Assembly: GCF_014489635.1 (NCBI RefSeq)
Contig: NZ_CP060828.1
Span: 4,192,001 to 4,256,000, forward strand
DNA length: 64,000 bases
From: Streptomyces roseirectus
GTDB taxonomy: Bacteria; Actinomycetota; Actinomycetes; Streptomycetales; Streptomycetaceae
Reading direction: 5' to 3'
The stretch's first letter is position 1, and each line of letters begins with the position of its first letter. The position numbers were made by a program, and so were the translations under genes. This document shows, in pieces, positions 20,455 to 29,498 of this stretch. The notes under the pieces are model-generated. The model had not been told where the DNA came from. It ran no database searches and saw only the letters and a program-made list of their open reading frames with translations.

Positions 20455-20619
20455 TCAGCGCTCCTCTCGGAAGTCGACGTGGCGGCCGACGACCGGGTCG
20501 TACTTGCGCAGGGTCATGCGGTCCGGGTCGTTTCGGCGGTTCTTGCGGGTCACGTAGGTGTAGCCGGTCCCCGCCGTGGAGCGGAGCTTGATGACCGGGC
20601 GGAGTTCGTTGCGTGCCAT
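20455..20619 (-). CDS. rpmG: 50S ribosomal protein L33 (zinc-independent paralogue)
   Basis: A 54-residue L33, beginning [20 protein letters not shown] and ending HVDFREER, without any cysteine (C- type). First gene of the minus-strand operon L33-L31-CobW-S18. Its start lies 14 bp from the Zur-box-like palindrome shared with the divergent L28-S14 operon. Confidence 0.95.
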   Translation of the reverse strand: MARNELRPVIKLRSTAGTGYTYVTRKNRRNDPDRMTLRKYDPVVGRHVDFREER

Positions 20620-20632
20620 GCTGGTACCTTAC

Positions 20633-20647
20633 TGAAAACGACTTCCA
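20633..20647. promoter_or_regulatory. Zur box
   Basis: TGAAAAC-G-ACTTCCA, a 7-1-7 inverted repeat very close to the Streptomyces Zur consensus TGAAAATGATTTTCA. It lies between the divergent L33 and L28 operons, both of which encode zinc-independent ribosomal proteins. Zinc-loaded Zur would repress both directions. The match is seen directly; the regulator is inferred from the known Zur regulon of S. coelicolor. Confidence 0.8.
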
Positions 20648-20681
20648 TTAGCGACAAGGGATTGAGAGAGGTAGGTCACTC

Positions 20682-20918
20682 ATGTCGGCGCATTGCATGC
20701 TGACGGGGGCGCAGCCGGGGTTCGGGAACCGGATCTCGCACTCGCACCGGCGGACTTCGCGGCGGTTCGACCCCAACATCCAGTCGAAGCGGTACTGGTT
20801 GCCCAGTGAGGGGCGGTACGTGCGGCTGCGGCTGTCCGCGAAGGGGATCAAGACCGTCGACTCCATCGGGGTCGAGGCGGCCGTGGTGCGGATCCGGGCG
20901 CGGGGGGTGCGGGTCTGA
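20682..20918 (+). CDS. rpmB: 50S ribosomal protein L28 (zinc-independent paralogue)
   Basis: A 78-residue L28 ([39 protein letters not shown]). Only one cysteine remains of the CxxC pair, as in C- paralogues. It overlaps the S14 start by one base (TGATG). It follows the Zur box in the plus direction. Confidence 0.95.
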   Translation: MSAHCMLTGAQPGFGNRISHSHRRTSRRFDPNIQSKRYWLPSEGRYVRLRLSAKGIKTVDSIGVEAAVVRIRARGVRV

Positions 20919-21223
20919 TGGCGAAGAAGAGCAAGATCGCGGCGAATGAGCGGCGGCAGGAGATCGTCGCGCGGTACGCCGCTCGGCGGGCCGAGTTGAA
21001 GGAGATCATCCGGCGGCCGTCGTCCTCCGAGGAGGAACGGGCCGCCGCCCGGCGGGAGTTGGAGCGGCAGCCGCGTGACGCGAGCGCTACGCGGGTGCGG
21101 AACCGGGATCAGGTGGACGGGCGGCCCCGGGGGTATTTCCGGGCGTTCGGGTTGTCCCGGGTGAGCTTGCGGGAGCAGGCGCACGCGGGGTATCTGCCGG
21201 GGGTTCGGAAGAGTTCCTGGTAG
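20918..21223 (+). CDS. rpsN: 30S ribosomal protein S14 (long, zinc-independent form)
   Basis: A 101-residue S14 of the long cysteine-free type ([59 protein letters not shown]). Translationally coupled to L28. Under zinc limitation it replaces the zinc-ribbon S14. Confidence 0.96.
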   Translation: MAKKSKIAANERRQEIVARYAARRAELKEIIRRPSSSEEERAAARRELERQPRDASATRVRNRDQVDGRPRGYFRAFGLSRVSLREQAHAGYLPGVRKSSW

Positions 21224-21226
21224 GTC

Positions 21227-21304
21227 GGGTGCGGGTTGTGTGTGGTTGCTCGCGCCCACGCGGCGGTAGCCGCAAATCGGTACAGCCCCGCGCCCCTGAA
21301 AAAG
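21227..21304. repeat. dispersed GC-rich intergenic repeat (long form)
   Basis: Starts GGGTGCGGGTTGTGTG, includes CGCGCCCACGCGGCGG and ends CAGCCCCGCGCCCCTGAAAA; about 80% like the copy at 11424-11498. It lies right after the S14 stop, where it could act as a transcript-end hairpin. Confidence 0.7.
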
Positions 21305-21359
21305 CGGGTGTGGCTGGTAGCTTGCCGTCGTTCTCGGCTTCTAGGGCTTGGAGTGTGCG

Positions 21360-21818
21360 GTGGCTTCTGTGGGCTTGCGTGGCGCGGGTTTGGTGGTGGG
21401 GGCCGTTCTGATGGCTGGGTGCAGTGGTGGGGGTGGGGACTCGCCGTCGCCTTCGCCCGAGCCGTCGACGGCCTCCTCCTCCCCCGCCGTCCCTTCTCCG
21501 TCGCCGTCCGCCTCCTCCCCCACGCTCTCCGGGAGTTGGCTCGGGACCGGGGGTGGGGAAGCCGTGGTGTTGATGGTGGATGGGGGGAAGGCGTCGCTGT
21601 ATGCGACCGGGGGGACCGTGTGTAACGGGACGGTGGGGGCGGGGGTGGTTCGGTTGAGGTGTGTGGCGGGGAAGAAGGACCGGACCGTCGGGACGGTGGA
21701 CTCCCTGGGTGCGGAGAAGTTGGTGGTGACGTGGGCGGGGAGTGTGGGGAAGGAGACGTACACCAAGGCGGACGGGAGTGTGTTGCCGTCGGGGGTGCCG
21801 ACCGGGGGGCTCGGGTAG
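21360..21818 (+). CDS. putative lipoprotein
   Basis: About 152 residues. The N-terminus is a lipoprotein signal (GLVVGAVLMAGCS, lipobox AGC), followed by a Ser/Pro-rich spacer and a compact beta-rich domain (GSWLGTGGGEAVVLMVDGGKA, KLVVTWAG). Two further cysteines (TVCNGTV, RLRCVAG) may form a disulfide. The GTG at 21360 follows GGAG. Function unknown. Confidence 0.7.
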   Translation: MASVGLRGAGLVVGAVLMAGCSGGGGDSPSPSPEPSTASSSPAVPSPSPSASSPTLSGSWLGTGGGEAVVLMVDGGKASLYATGGTVCNGTVGAGVVRLRCVAGKKDRTVGTVDSLGAEKLVVTWAGSVGKETYTKADGSVLPSGVPTGGLG

Positions 21819-21864
21819 GGGATGATCCCCCTGGCTATCGTCACTCGTTCCTAGGGATCAGTTC

Positions 21865-22410
21865 ATGCGCGCCGTTCCGCTCCGTCTGTGTGTCGCCGTG
21901 TTCTCCGCGGCTCTTGTGCTGTCCGCCTGTTCCGGGGGCGGTGACGACGAGAAGAACGCGGACGCCGGCGCGTCGCCGTCCGCTTCCGCCGCCGGGGGCG
22001 GGTCGGGGTGTGCCGCGGACAAGCTGGACGCGGCGGTCGGCGCGGTCAACGCGGCGCCGGGGGTCGGGGACAGCGGGAACGTCACGTTCACCCTCACCAA
22101 CACCGGCGCGGAGTGCTCCCTGGCGGGCTTTCCCCAGCTGGAGTTGAAGGCCGGCGGTGCCTCCGCCGTCGTCCCGCAGGACCCTGCGGCGGTGGCGCAG
22201 GAGGTGACGTTGCCGGAGCAGGGGACGGCGTCGTTCACGGTCACCTACACGCGCGGGGACGGTGACAAGGCGATCAAGGCGACGAAGCTGGCGTTCGGGG
22301 TGGCCGCCGGGGCGGTCAAGGAGTTCGACTGGTCGTACGGGGATGTCGTGCTCGCCGATGCCAAGAAGGCGGACGCGACGGTGAGCGGGTTCCAGCAGGC
22401 CGGGGACTGA
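21865..22410 (+). CDS. DUF4232-like lipoprotein
   Basis: A 181-residue secreted lipoprotein with signal FSAALVLSACSGGG (lipobox SAC). The mature part resembles DUF4232: a CAADKLDAAV start, FTLTNTGAECSLAGFPQLEL, and a beta sandwich ending before SGFQQAGD. The two conserved cysteines are present. Function is unknown; the family is abundant in Streptomyces envelopes. Confidence 0.82.
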   Translation: MRAVPLRLCVAVFSAALVLSACSGGGDDEKNADAGASPSASAAGGGSGCAADKLDAAVGAVNAAPGVGDSGNVTFTLTNTGAECSLAGFPQLELKAGGASAVVPQDPAAVAQEVTLPEQGTASFTVTYTRGDGDKAIKATKLAFGVAAGAVKEFDWSYGDVVLADAKKADATVSGFQQAGD

Positions 22411-22428
22411 TCCTGTGGGCGGGGGACT

Positions 22429-23541
22429 CTAGTCCCGTAGGCGGGGGCGGTTTTCGACTGTTGCTCTGTCGGCCGCCTCCGCGCCCTCCGTCCAGCCGGC
22501 CTCGTCGGTGATGCCTCGTAGGCGGGTGGTGACGGTGTGGGGGAAGAGGTGGTCCGTGGCGGTGGTGACGGCTATGTCGCGGGTGGCCAGGACCGGGAGG
22601 AGGGTTTCGGGGATCTGGGTGCGGGTCGCCTCGGTGAGGCGGGCGCCCACGCGGTGGGCGTAGGCGGCCAGGAAGGACTGGCGGAACGTCTTCGTGCGCT
22701 TGCGGCCCGAGGCCCGCTGGGCGGCTTCCGCGCGGGTCATCGCCGTCTCCGCCTGGACGAGGAGGGAGGCGTAGAGGAGTTCCACCGCCTCCAGGTCGGC
22801 CTCGAAGCCGACGACCGTGGAGAAGCAGAAGGGTTCGTTCCACACCGACTTGCAGTGGTTGGCGTCCGCGACCGCGTCCAGGAGGACGGCCTTCGCCTGT
22901 TCGTAGGGGGGTTCCACGCCGATGCGGCAGGCCGTGGGGGTGTCGGGGGACGGGGTTCCGGCGGCCAGCAGTGCCTCGTCCACGCTGTGGCGGGCCATCA
23001 GTTCCTGGGCCTTCGCGGTCAGGGCTTCGGCCTCGTCCGGGTAGGTCGTCGCCTCCGCCTTCGCCAGGAGGGCGCGGATCTTGGCGAGGGTGCGGTTCGT
23101 GGTGGGGGCGGTGGGTTTTCCGGGTTCCGTCAGGGGTTCCAGGGTGGGCAGGCGCAGGAGGAGGCGGTACAGCTCCAGGAGGTTGGTGGCCTCGGTGAAA
23201 CGGTCCGTTCTCGGTGGGGGGTTGTCCGGGAGGGCCGTCAGCTGGGCGGTCCAGCGGGGGCCCCGGTGTTTGTCCGACTTCGCCTGGGTGCGGATCAAGG
23301 TGGTCAGGTGGTGGGTGTGAGCGGGGGTGAGGTCCCTGCGGGTCAGGCGGACGAGGTCCGCGGGCTGCCAGCCTCTGTGCCATGCCGTCGTCAGGAGGTC
23401 TTCGCCTCTGGCGCGCAGGTCGGCGTCCGTGGTGGGGTCCGCGGCCAGGAGGGAGGCGGCCGTGTCGAGGGTGGTGTCCGTGGTGTCGTACAGGGCCGTC
23501 TTCAGGGCCTGGGTGACTGTGGGGTGGGGGTGAGTGCTCAC
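22429..23541 (-). CDS. DUF2786 domain protein
   Basis: A 370-residue cytoplasmic protein. The DUF2786 helix (TLAKIRALLAKAEATTYPDEAEALTAKAQELMARHSVDEALL) lies near residues 150-195, followed by the usual C-terminal half with a SFLAAYAHRVGARLTEA block. The N-terminal 140 residues are Thr/His/Leu-rich. Function is unknown; the family occurs in many actinobacteria and phages. Convergent with the DUF4232 lipoprotein. Confidence 0.82.
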   Translation of the reverse strand: MSTHPHPTVTQALKTALYDTTDTTLDTAASLLAADPTTDADLRARGEDLLTTAWHRGWQPADLVRLTRRDLTPAHTHHLTTLIRTQAKSDKHRGPRWTAQLTALPDNPPPRTDRFTEATNLLELYRLLLRLPTLEPLTEPGKPTAPTTNRTLAKIRALLAKAEATTYPDEAEALTAKAQELMARHSVDEALLAAGTPSPDTPTACRIGVEPPYEQAKAVLLDAVADANHCKSVWNEPFCFSTVVGFEADLEAVELLYASLLVQAETAMTRAEAAQRASGRKRTKTFRQSFLAAYAHRVGARLTEATRTQIPETLLPVLATRDIAVTTATDHLFPHTVTTRLRGITDEAGWTEGAEAADRATVENRPRLRD

Positions 23542-23564
23542 GTGATATCTCCGAGGATGCCCCC

Positions 23565-24893
23565 TCAGGACGTGCCGGAGTCCTGGCCCGGTGGGGGGAC
23601 GCTGCCGGGCATGACGGGGGGCGGGCCGAACCCCTGCTGAGGAGACGGATGCTGCTGGATCCGGGGTTCTGGCGGGGTGGCGGTGCGGCGCTTGCGGACG
23701 ACGACGGCTGTTGCCGCGCCGATCGCGACGAGGGCCGCGATCCCGAGGCCGAGCCAGGAAGTTCCGTCGTCCCCCTTGGAGGAGGCTGCCGCCTTCGCCG
23801 GTTCGCTCGCTCTGGCGGACGGGACCGGGCTGGGGGACGCCGACTGCCGCGCCTCCGCGAGGTCAGGGAGGGGGTAGACGTCCGCCGGGCCCGGGTCGCC
23901 GGGGTTCTGGAGGGCGATGCGGGGGCGGACGATGCCGTAGCCGATGGCGTCGTTGCGCTTGGCGCCGTCCGTAGGGCCACCGATGGTGTTCAGCATCACG
24001 CGCAGGACCTGGTTGTTCGTCCACGTGGGGTGGACGGACCAGATCAGGGCAGCGCTGGCAGAGGCCAGGGCGGTGGCGTCGCTGGTACCGCTGGTGGTGC
24101 AGAGGCCGGTCTTGCCACCGCAGGCGTGGACCATGTCCTCGCCGGGGGCGGCCATGTCAACCTGGGGGCCGTACTGAGAGAAGTCAGTCCGGTGAAGGTC
24201 CTTGCCGACCGCCGCGACGCCGACGACACCGGGGGTGGCCGCCGGGTACTCAGGCAAGTTGGCCTCGTTCCCGCTGTTTCCGGCAGACGCGAAGATCAAC
24301 GAGCCCTTGTCCAAAGCGTACTTGACCGCCTCGGCTACTTCCGGCGTGTCCTCCCGGGCTGCCTGGGAGACGTTGATGACCTTCGCGCCATGGTCAGCGG
24401 CGTAGCGAATTGCTTGTGCGAGAGCCTCGTTGAAGATTTTGTTCCCTTCGGCCATGTTGGCCCCTGCGCCACTCTCGGGCAGGCGGATCGGCAGGATCTT
24501 GGCACCGGGAGCAAGGCCGAAGGAGCCGTTCCCGCCGAAATTGGCACCGGTCGCCGCGATCAGGGCGGCCATGCCGGTGCCGTGGCCCAAGGTGTCGTAG
24601 TTGGTGTGTTCGTCGCCGGGCTGATCTGTGGCGTAGTCCTTGCCCGGGAGAACACGCCCTACGAGGTCAGGGTTGGTGGGGTCGACACCGGTGTCGATGA
24701 CCGCGACCGTCACACCCTTGCCGGTGCTGGTCTTCCACATGCTCTCGGCCTGCATCCGGTCCAGGTACCACTGGCGCTGGCGGATCGTCTCGGCACTGGC
24801 GGCCGGCGCTGTGGCAGCGCCCGTCAGCAGCAGACCGAGGACCGTGGCCGCGACGACACGACGGACCCCGCGTCGCGTACTGCTGGCACTCAT
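23565..24893 (-). CDS. type VII secretion-associated subtilisin-like serine protease (mycosin)
   Basis: A 442-residue S8 protease of the mycosin (MycP) type. Signal peptide about 1-34 (AATVLGLLLTGAATAPAASA). Catalytic triad: Asp67 in AVIDTGVD, His104 in LGHGTGMAA, Ser271 in SGTSDATA. Oxyanion Asn in AGNSGNEA. After the protease domain come a Pro/Ser-rich stalk and one C-terminal membrane segment near 375-395 with a basic stop (RKRRTA), as in mycosins. Family members cleave ESX substrates and stabilise the secretion channel. It lies beside WXG-type genes, but no EccB/C/D/E genes are in the window. Confidence 0.92.
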   Translation of the reverse strand: MSASSTRRGVRRVVAATVLGLLLTGAATAPAASAETIRQRQWYLDRMQAESMWKTSTGKGVTVAVIDTGVDPTNPDLVGRVLPGKDYATDQPGDEHTNYDTLGHGTGMAALIAATGANFGGNGSFGLAPGAKILPIRLPESGAGANMAEGNKIFNEALAQAIRYAADHGAKVINVSQAAREDTPEVAEAVKYALDKGSLIFASAGNSGNEANLPEYPAATPGVVGVAAVGKDLHRTDFSQYGPQVDMAAPGEDMVHACGGKTGLCTTSGTSDATALASASAALIWSVHPTWTNNQVLRVMLNTIGGPTDGAKRNDAIGYGIVRPRIALQNPGDPGPADVYPLPDLAEARQSASPSPVPSARASEPAKAAASSKGDDGTSWLGLGIAALVAIGAATAVVVRKRRTATPPEPRIQQHPSPQQGFGPPPVMPGSVPPPGQDSGTS

Positions 24894-24923
24894 GGACTTC
24901 CCTCTCCCTGTTTCCTGAACGCG

Positions 24924-26477
24924 TCAGTCGACGACCGGCGGCACGGTGGGCCGATGGTTCCGACGCCAAGTCTCCTCGTCCTCGGTGGCTCCGTACGGCC
25001 GACCACTTCCGTTTCTCGCGTTCCGGAGAGGAACTGATTGGGACGGGCCTGAGGCCGCAGCCCCCGTCCGGCCCTCGCCGGGGCGTCCTGCGGCGGTTGT
25101 GCCGCCGGTGACCGGGGTTCGGACGGCGCCGGGCACCTGTCCTCCCGTGTTCCTCGGCCGCTGGATGGAACTACCTCCTACGACACCGGCGTTGGAGGCG
25201 GGGCGCCCTCCGACGATGCCACCGGAGCCGGATGGGGAGACCGGACGGCCGCCGGGGGCCGTGCCGGGGGTGCCCGCCGCCCTGCCGAACGGATTCGTCG
25301 TACCGGGGGTGTGGCCCATGGGCCCCATCGGGCCGCGTACGGGCGCGCCTTCCCCTCCCACGACCGTGCCGCGCGGGATGGCCCCGGTCGGCCGGCTCTC
25401 GGAGGGGAGGACGGGACGGCCGCCGATGATGCCGTTAGAGCCGCCGGAGATGCCTGGAGTGCGGCCGAAGACCGTCCCCGGCTCGTGGCCGACCGGGGAC
25501 ATGGGCACTCTGCCCGCCCCGAGCGTGCGGCCCTGAGGCGTCGGGTTGTTGACGGGCAGGGCTTGCCCGCTGCTGAACAACGGAGGCACGGGGCCGGTCT
25601 GTGGTACCGGCCCCCTCACGGGGCCGGGATCGGCAGGAACGCGTGGGGTGTCCACCGGAGTCTGCGTCGGCAACGTACCGACCGAGTCGATACCCGTCCG
25701 CACCGGAGGCAAGGTCTCACCCGGGACACGCGGCTGGACTACGGGAGCGCCGGAGACCTGCCCCACAGGAGAAACCCCAGCCGATTCGCTCCCCGCCGCC
25801 CCGCTACTGGCCGCATGGAGCGTCCTGGCGGAAATTGTTCCGGAAGATCCAGCGGTCCCAGAGTCGGCGACGCCTTTGGCATCAGCCGACAAAACGTTTT
25901 GAGGCATGACCGCCTGGGGCGGCGGTGGAAGTCTCGGTCTCTCCAACGAGTTCAGCTGCGTAGCCGACCAGGAGTACGACTGTGCCAGCTTGTTCATCTG
26001 GGTGGCCGCCTCCAGGCGAACCTTCTCCTGATCCGCCTTCAGAGCTGCCAACTCCGCCGACGACTTGGACGCGATGGAGGCCGCGTCGGGGTCGTTGCGC
26101 GCGGCGTTCACGGCGGCAAGGTTGGCCGTGGTGCCGGGCAGATCGCGGGGGATGGCGGACTGGGCCAGGGAGATGGCGTCCGAGGCATGCCCGAGCCAGG
26201 TGCCGGAGTCACGGCTGAAGTCGCTCAGACGCAGGGTCGCGTTCGCGAGGTCAGCCGCCCAGGTGCGAAAGGCGTCGGCGCCCTCGCCCTTCCAGGCCAC
26301 CCACTGCGGACGGACCTTCAGTTCCTCGGCGATCTTCTCGATCTCGTCGGCTGCCTTCTTCAGACGGTCCGCCGCGCCGCTGACCACGCCCGCGTTCGCC
26401 TGGTCCAGCCACGCGAGCATCTGCTCGTGGCTCATGCCGTCGAAGAACGTACCGCCCGAACTCTGAGCGTCACGCAT
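24924..26477 (-). CDS. WXG100/PPE-like type VII secretion protein with long Pro/Gly-rich tail
   Basis: A 517-residue protein. Residues 1-190 form a helical hairpin of the WXG/PPE type (MLAWLDQANAGVV, VAWKGEGADAFRTWAADL, in which WKG is the W-x-G turn). Residues about 195-517 are a Pro/Gly/Thr-rich low-complexity tail, ending in a charged ATEDEETWRRNHRPT segment. This is the architecture of Streptomyces T7SS-linked substrates. It lies 30 bp upstream of the mycosin gene. A diverged copy of its first codons is found at 32719-32776. Confidence 0.8.
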   Translation of the reverse strand: MRDAQSSGGTFFDGMSHEQMLAWLDQANAGVVSGAADRLKKAADEIEKIAEELKVRPQWVAWKGEGADAFRTWAADLANATLRLSDFSRDSGTWLGHASDAISLAQSAIPRDLPGTTANLAAVNAARNDPDAASIASKSSAELAALKADQEKVRLEAATQMNKLAQSYSWSATQLNSLERPRLPPPPQAVMPQNVLSADAKGVADSGTAGSSGTISARTLHAASSGAAGSESAGVSPVGQVSGAPVVQPRVPGETLPPVRTGIDSVGTLPTQTPVDTPRVPADPGPVRGPVPQTGPVPPLFSSGQALPVNNPTPQGRTLGAGRVPMSPVGHEPGTVFGRTPGISGGSNGIIGGRPVLPSESRPTGAIPRGTVVGGEGAPVRGPMGPMGHTPGTTNPFGRAAGTPGTAPGGRPVSPSGSGGIVGGRPASNAGVVGGSSIQRPRNTGGQVPGAVRTPVTGGTTAAGRPGEGRTGAAASGPSQSVPLRNARNGSGRPYGATEDEETWRRNHRPTVPPVVD

Positions 26478-26494
26478 CAGACCGTCCCGCCCTC
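26434..26494. repeat. direct repeat with 32719-32776, left copy
   Basis: Covers the first codons of the WXG/PPE-like gene and its upstream bases. About 58 bp matches 32719-32776 at roughly 85% by eye. Confidence 0.65.
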
Positions 26495-26696
26495 GACCGG
26501 CATCCCGTCACCCTCCCCGCACGAAGCGTGCCATCAACTCTAACCGCCGCCTTCTGACAGCTGACTTCCGAGGGCTGTGCCGTTCATCCAACCCTCACCT
26601 CCGTTCGTTTCGCGTGAGTACTTCTACTCAGCCGTGGTCCTCACTTCTGCCGGGAGAGATTCCACCTGGCGCCGCACGATGTTCGTCGGGGTCGCG

Positions 26697-27317
26697 TTAT
26701 TTTTCCTTGAAGCGGGGGAGTTGTTCCGGGAAGTCCTGGTTCCCTTGGCACTTGCCCAGGGTGTAGGCGCGGCGGGTGAGCTCGTAGGCGTAGTCGGCCA
26801 GTTCTTGCCGCAGAGGGAGTCCAGTGATCAGGCTTTCCCCGGTCACCGATACATAGGCGATCAGTGCGTACCCCTGCCTGGCGTCTGACACTTCGGTTCC
26901 AGCGGGAACACATGGAATGTAGACACTGGAAAAATCATCTCTGGACAGGGCGGAAAACTCTCCTGTGGACACCAAGTTCCCTTTGGCGTCCGAGGATTCG
27001 ACTCCATAGTGCTTCTGCCATGCACTTCGCGAAGAGTCTTGGATGTCCACGCCTCCTGAAAGGATGGAATCACCGGCGAAGATTCCGCAGGAGAACTTGA
27101 AGTTATCTCTTGTGCCGGAGGTGCTGAATTGCTCTTTCGCTGTTCGCGTTTCTGGCAGCAGGCGGATCACGCTGTCTCGGCCTGCGGCGCCGTCGCAGAC
27201 CTTTCCCGGGAGTCGTTCGAGTCCCTTGGTGAAGATTTCCTGATAAGCGAACCAGCCTCCTACTGCTAGAGCCAAGGCGGTTGCGCAGAGGACTATATCT
27301 TTCCGCTTACCTTTCAT
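26697..27317 (-). CDS. membrane-anchored hypothetical protein of the type VII module
   Basis: A 206-residue protein not recognised as a named family. It starts with a basic tip and a membrane segment (MKGKRKDIVLCATALALAVGGW), then an extracytoplasmic domain with three cysteines (GKVCDG, KFSCGIF, YIPCVPAG) and a C-terminal helix (QELADYAYELTRRAYTLGKC). Base composition is lower in GC than its neighbours. The start lies five bases from the stop of the 723-residue gene upstream, so they are probably co-transcribed. Possibly an immunity or accessory protein for it; that is inference. Confidence 0.65.
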   Translation of the reverse strand: MKGKRKDIVLCATALALAVGGWFAYQEIFTKGLERLPGKVCDGAAGRDSVIRLLPETRTAKEQFSTSGTRDNFKFSCGIFAGDSILSGGVDIQDSSRSAWQKHYGVESSDAKGNLVSTGEFSALSRDDFSSVYIPCVPAGTEVSDARQGYALIAYVSVTGESLITGLPLRQELADYAYELTRRAYTLGKCQGNQDFPEQLPRFKEK

Positions 27318-27321
27318 TGAG

Positions 27322-29493
27322 TCAGTTCGGCCTTTCCATGCTTCGCTCCAAAATTGTGCTGCTCGAATCCCATCCATCATTGACGGCGTTGCGGACGATG
27401 CTGTTCATCTCGTCCTCCGGGAGGTCTATGTCGTGCCGGTTCAGTGCGTCCTGGACGGACCACTGTGCCATTTGACTGACCGATTCCTGGTATGCGTTGA
27501 GGTCCTGTCCGGTCCGGTATATCGCCGCGTCGACCGTGCCCTCCATCTCCCTTCCCTCGAAGATTTGTTTCACGGCTGTGGCGGCGACTCCGGAGAAGGC
27601 GGCGCTTCCTACGGCGGCCACCGGGGCGAACGGCAGCGGTGCCAGGGCGGCAAGGCCGCCGGCTCCTGATGAGATGGCCGTGTTGAAGAGGTCTCCTTGC
27701 GTCTCGAGGCCGTCGTTGTGGTCCTTCTCGGATTCGGCGGCGTCCTTGATCTCGGCGTCGGCGACGGCGTGGCCGACGATCCCTTCGATGATTCCCGCGT
27801 TCCTCCCGATGTCTTCGAGGACTCGCTCCCGCGATCCTTCGAAGAGGGACGGGTCTGTCAGGTGAGCTTCGAGCAGGCTGGCGGTGTAGATGCTCTCCCC
27901 GTAGATGATGCCCGCTCTGCCTGCCGGGTCCAGTGCGACAGCCGACAGGAACCGTGCGACGTCTGTCTGATCGAGCCCGTCATTTTTCTCGCTGTTGGTG
28001 AGGAAAGACGCTTCTGAATTCGGCCCGCCCAGTACCCGGCTGATCTCCGGCATGTAAGAAGCCGCCATATGCCCGAAGCTCTCCCCCATCTCCCGCTTCA
28101 CCAGGTCCGAGCCCCCGTCAGGATCGGCGACCGCCGCCATGATGTTGGCCATGAGGTTCACCTGTGCCGCGCTGTGTGGTGGCGCCACATACGCGGGATC
28201 CCCGGCGGGCACCCCCGTCACCGCCGCCTCCAGGGCGCGTCCCAGTGGGCCGCCCCGGTCCGTGTACTGGGTGGTGCCGAGCAGTCGGTCAAGGTCGGTC
28301 TTGGAGGCGAACGCGTGGGTCGCGGCCTCGGGGTTGTGGGACAGGCCCTCGAAGAGACCTTCCAGGGGGTCGCGGCCGGTGCCGTCGCCGAAGACGAGGT
28401 CGAGGCCGTCGTGGCCGTTGACCCACAGGGCGTCGGTGTTGGACTCGCCCGCGCCCTTGTCCGCCTTGAAGAGTTTCTCCCGGTGGGCGTCGAGGAACTC
28501 GGTGTCGTAGCGCCCTTCCCGCATCAGGCTGCTGATCACCTGGGAGCCCAGCGCTCCTACCGGGTTCATCGATCCGGCGGCGCGGAAGTTGGTGTTGCTC
28601 TCGGCGAGGACGTCCTTCTTCCAGTCCTTCATGGCGTCCGACTCGGAGAACGATGCGGTGGCCAGGGTGAGGCTCAGGTTCTCCTGGAGACTCTTCATCG
28701 TGTCGAGCTCGGCGCCCCGCGCGCCCGCGTGGGCGTGGGCCATCTCGGTCCAGAACTGGAGTGTGCCCTTGGCGCCCAGCTGGGTGGCGAATCGTTCGGA
28801 GAAGAGCGGGTCGTCGCGGTACTGCTCCATGGTGCGGTTGAAGGCGGTGATTCCGGCGGGTGTCATGTCCGCCGGCTTCCTGGCCGCCTTCGCGAGCTGT
28901 TCGGCGGCGGCGACGGCCTTGGCGGCGGAGTCCCGGTCCGCGTAGGCGGCGTCGGTGAAACCGTGCTCGGCCTGGTCGGCGAGGAGGGTGAGGACCTTCG
29001 CGGCACTGCTGTCGCTCTCGGTGGCCTTGCCGAGGATGCGCTGGATCTCGTCGCGGAGGCTTTCGGCGGCCTTCTGGCTCTGCGCGTCGGTCTTTCCGCT
29101 GGGGTCGGACGCCCAGTCGGGACGGACAGAACGGGTGACCTGGAACGTACCGGCGCCGGTGTCGAGTACCACCAGTCCCAGTTTCCCGGCCCGCTCGATC
29201 GCGTCGTTCAACTGGGTCCGGTAGCCCAGCAGTTCCTTGTGCGTGTCACCCAGGATCTTGGCGATGGAGTCGGCCTGCGCGTGCGCGTCGGTGAACTCCG
29301 CGGCGGTCTTGTCGACGAACTCGCGGGTGACTGAGGCGTTGACCCCGGCCCACTTCGCCTTGTCCGACTTCGCTTTGAGGTTGTCCCGCGCGTCCCCCTT
29401 CAGGGTCGCGAGTTTGGACGTCATCTGCTCCCAGTCGGTGACCGCCTCACCGAGTTTCGTGAGGTCACCGAACCGGAGTGCTTCCAGGTCCAT
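27322..29493 (-). CDS. large WXG-type putative type VII effector (DUF6571-like)
   Basis: A 723-residue protein. The N-terminal 110 residues are a long helical pair (LGEAVTDWEQMTSKLATLKGDARDNL, KAKWAGVNASVTREFVDKTAAEF) resembling WXG-type targeting domains, with WAG as the turn. The middle is alpha-helical with no catalytic motif I recognise. Residues about 620-660 are a hydrophobic Ala/Gly-rich stretch (SSGAGGLAALAPLPFAPVAAVGSAAFSGVAATA). The overall architecture resembles Streptomyces DUF6571 proteins; that name is a tentative recollection. The downstream small membrane protein may be a partner. Confidence 0.7.
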   Translation of the reverse strand: MDLEALRFGDLTKLGEAVTDWEQMTSKLATLKGDARDNLKAKSDKAKWAGVNASVTREFVDKTAAEFTDAHAQADSIAKILGDTHKELLGYRTQLNDAIERAGKLGLVVLDTGAGTFQVTRSVRPDWASDPSGKTDAQSQKAAESLRDEIQRILGKATESDSSAAKVLTLLADQAEHGFTDAAYADRDSAAKAVAAAEQLAKAARKPADMTPAGITAFNRTMEQYRDDPLFSERFATQLGAKGTLQFWTEMAHAHAGARGAELDTMKSLQENLSLTLATASFSESDAMKDWKKDVLAESNTNFRAAGSMNPVGALGSQVISSLMREGRYDTEFLDAHREKLFKADKGAGESNTDALWVNGHDGLDLVFGDGTGRDPLEGLFEGLSHNPEAATHAFASKTDLDRLLGTTQYTDRGGPLGRALEAAVTGVPAGDPAYVAPPHSAAQVNLMANIMAAVADPDGGSDLVKREMGESFGHMAASYMPEISRVLGGPNSEASFLTNSEKNDGLDQTDVARFLSAVALDPAGRAGIIYGESIYTASLLEAHLTDPSLFEGSRERVLEDIGRNAGIIEGIVGHAVADAEIKDAAESEKDHNDGLETQGDLFNTAISSGAGGLAALAPLPFAPVAAVGSAAFSGVAATAVKQIFEGREMEGTVDAAIYRTGQDLNAYQESVSQMAQWSVQDALNRHDIDLPEDEMNSIVRNAVNDGWDSSSTILERSMERPN

Positions 29494-29498
29494 CGGCG

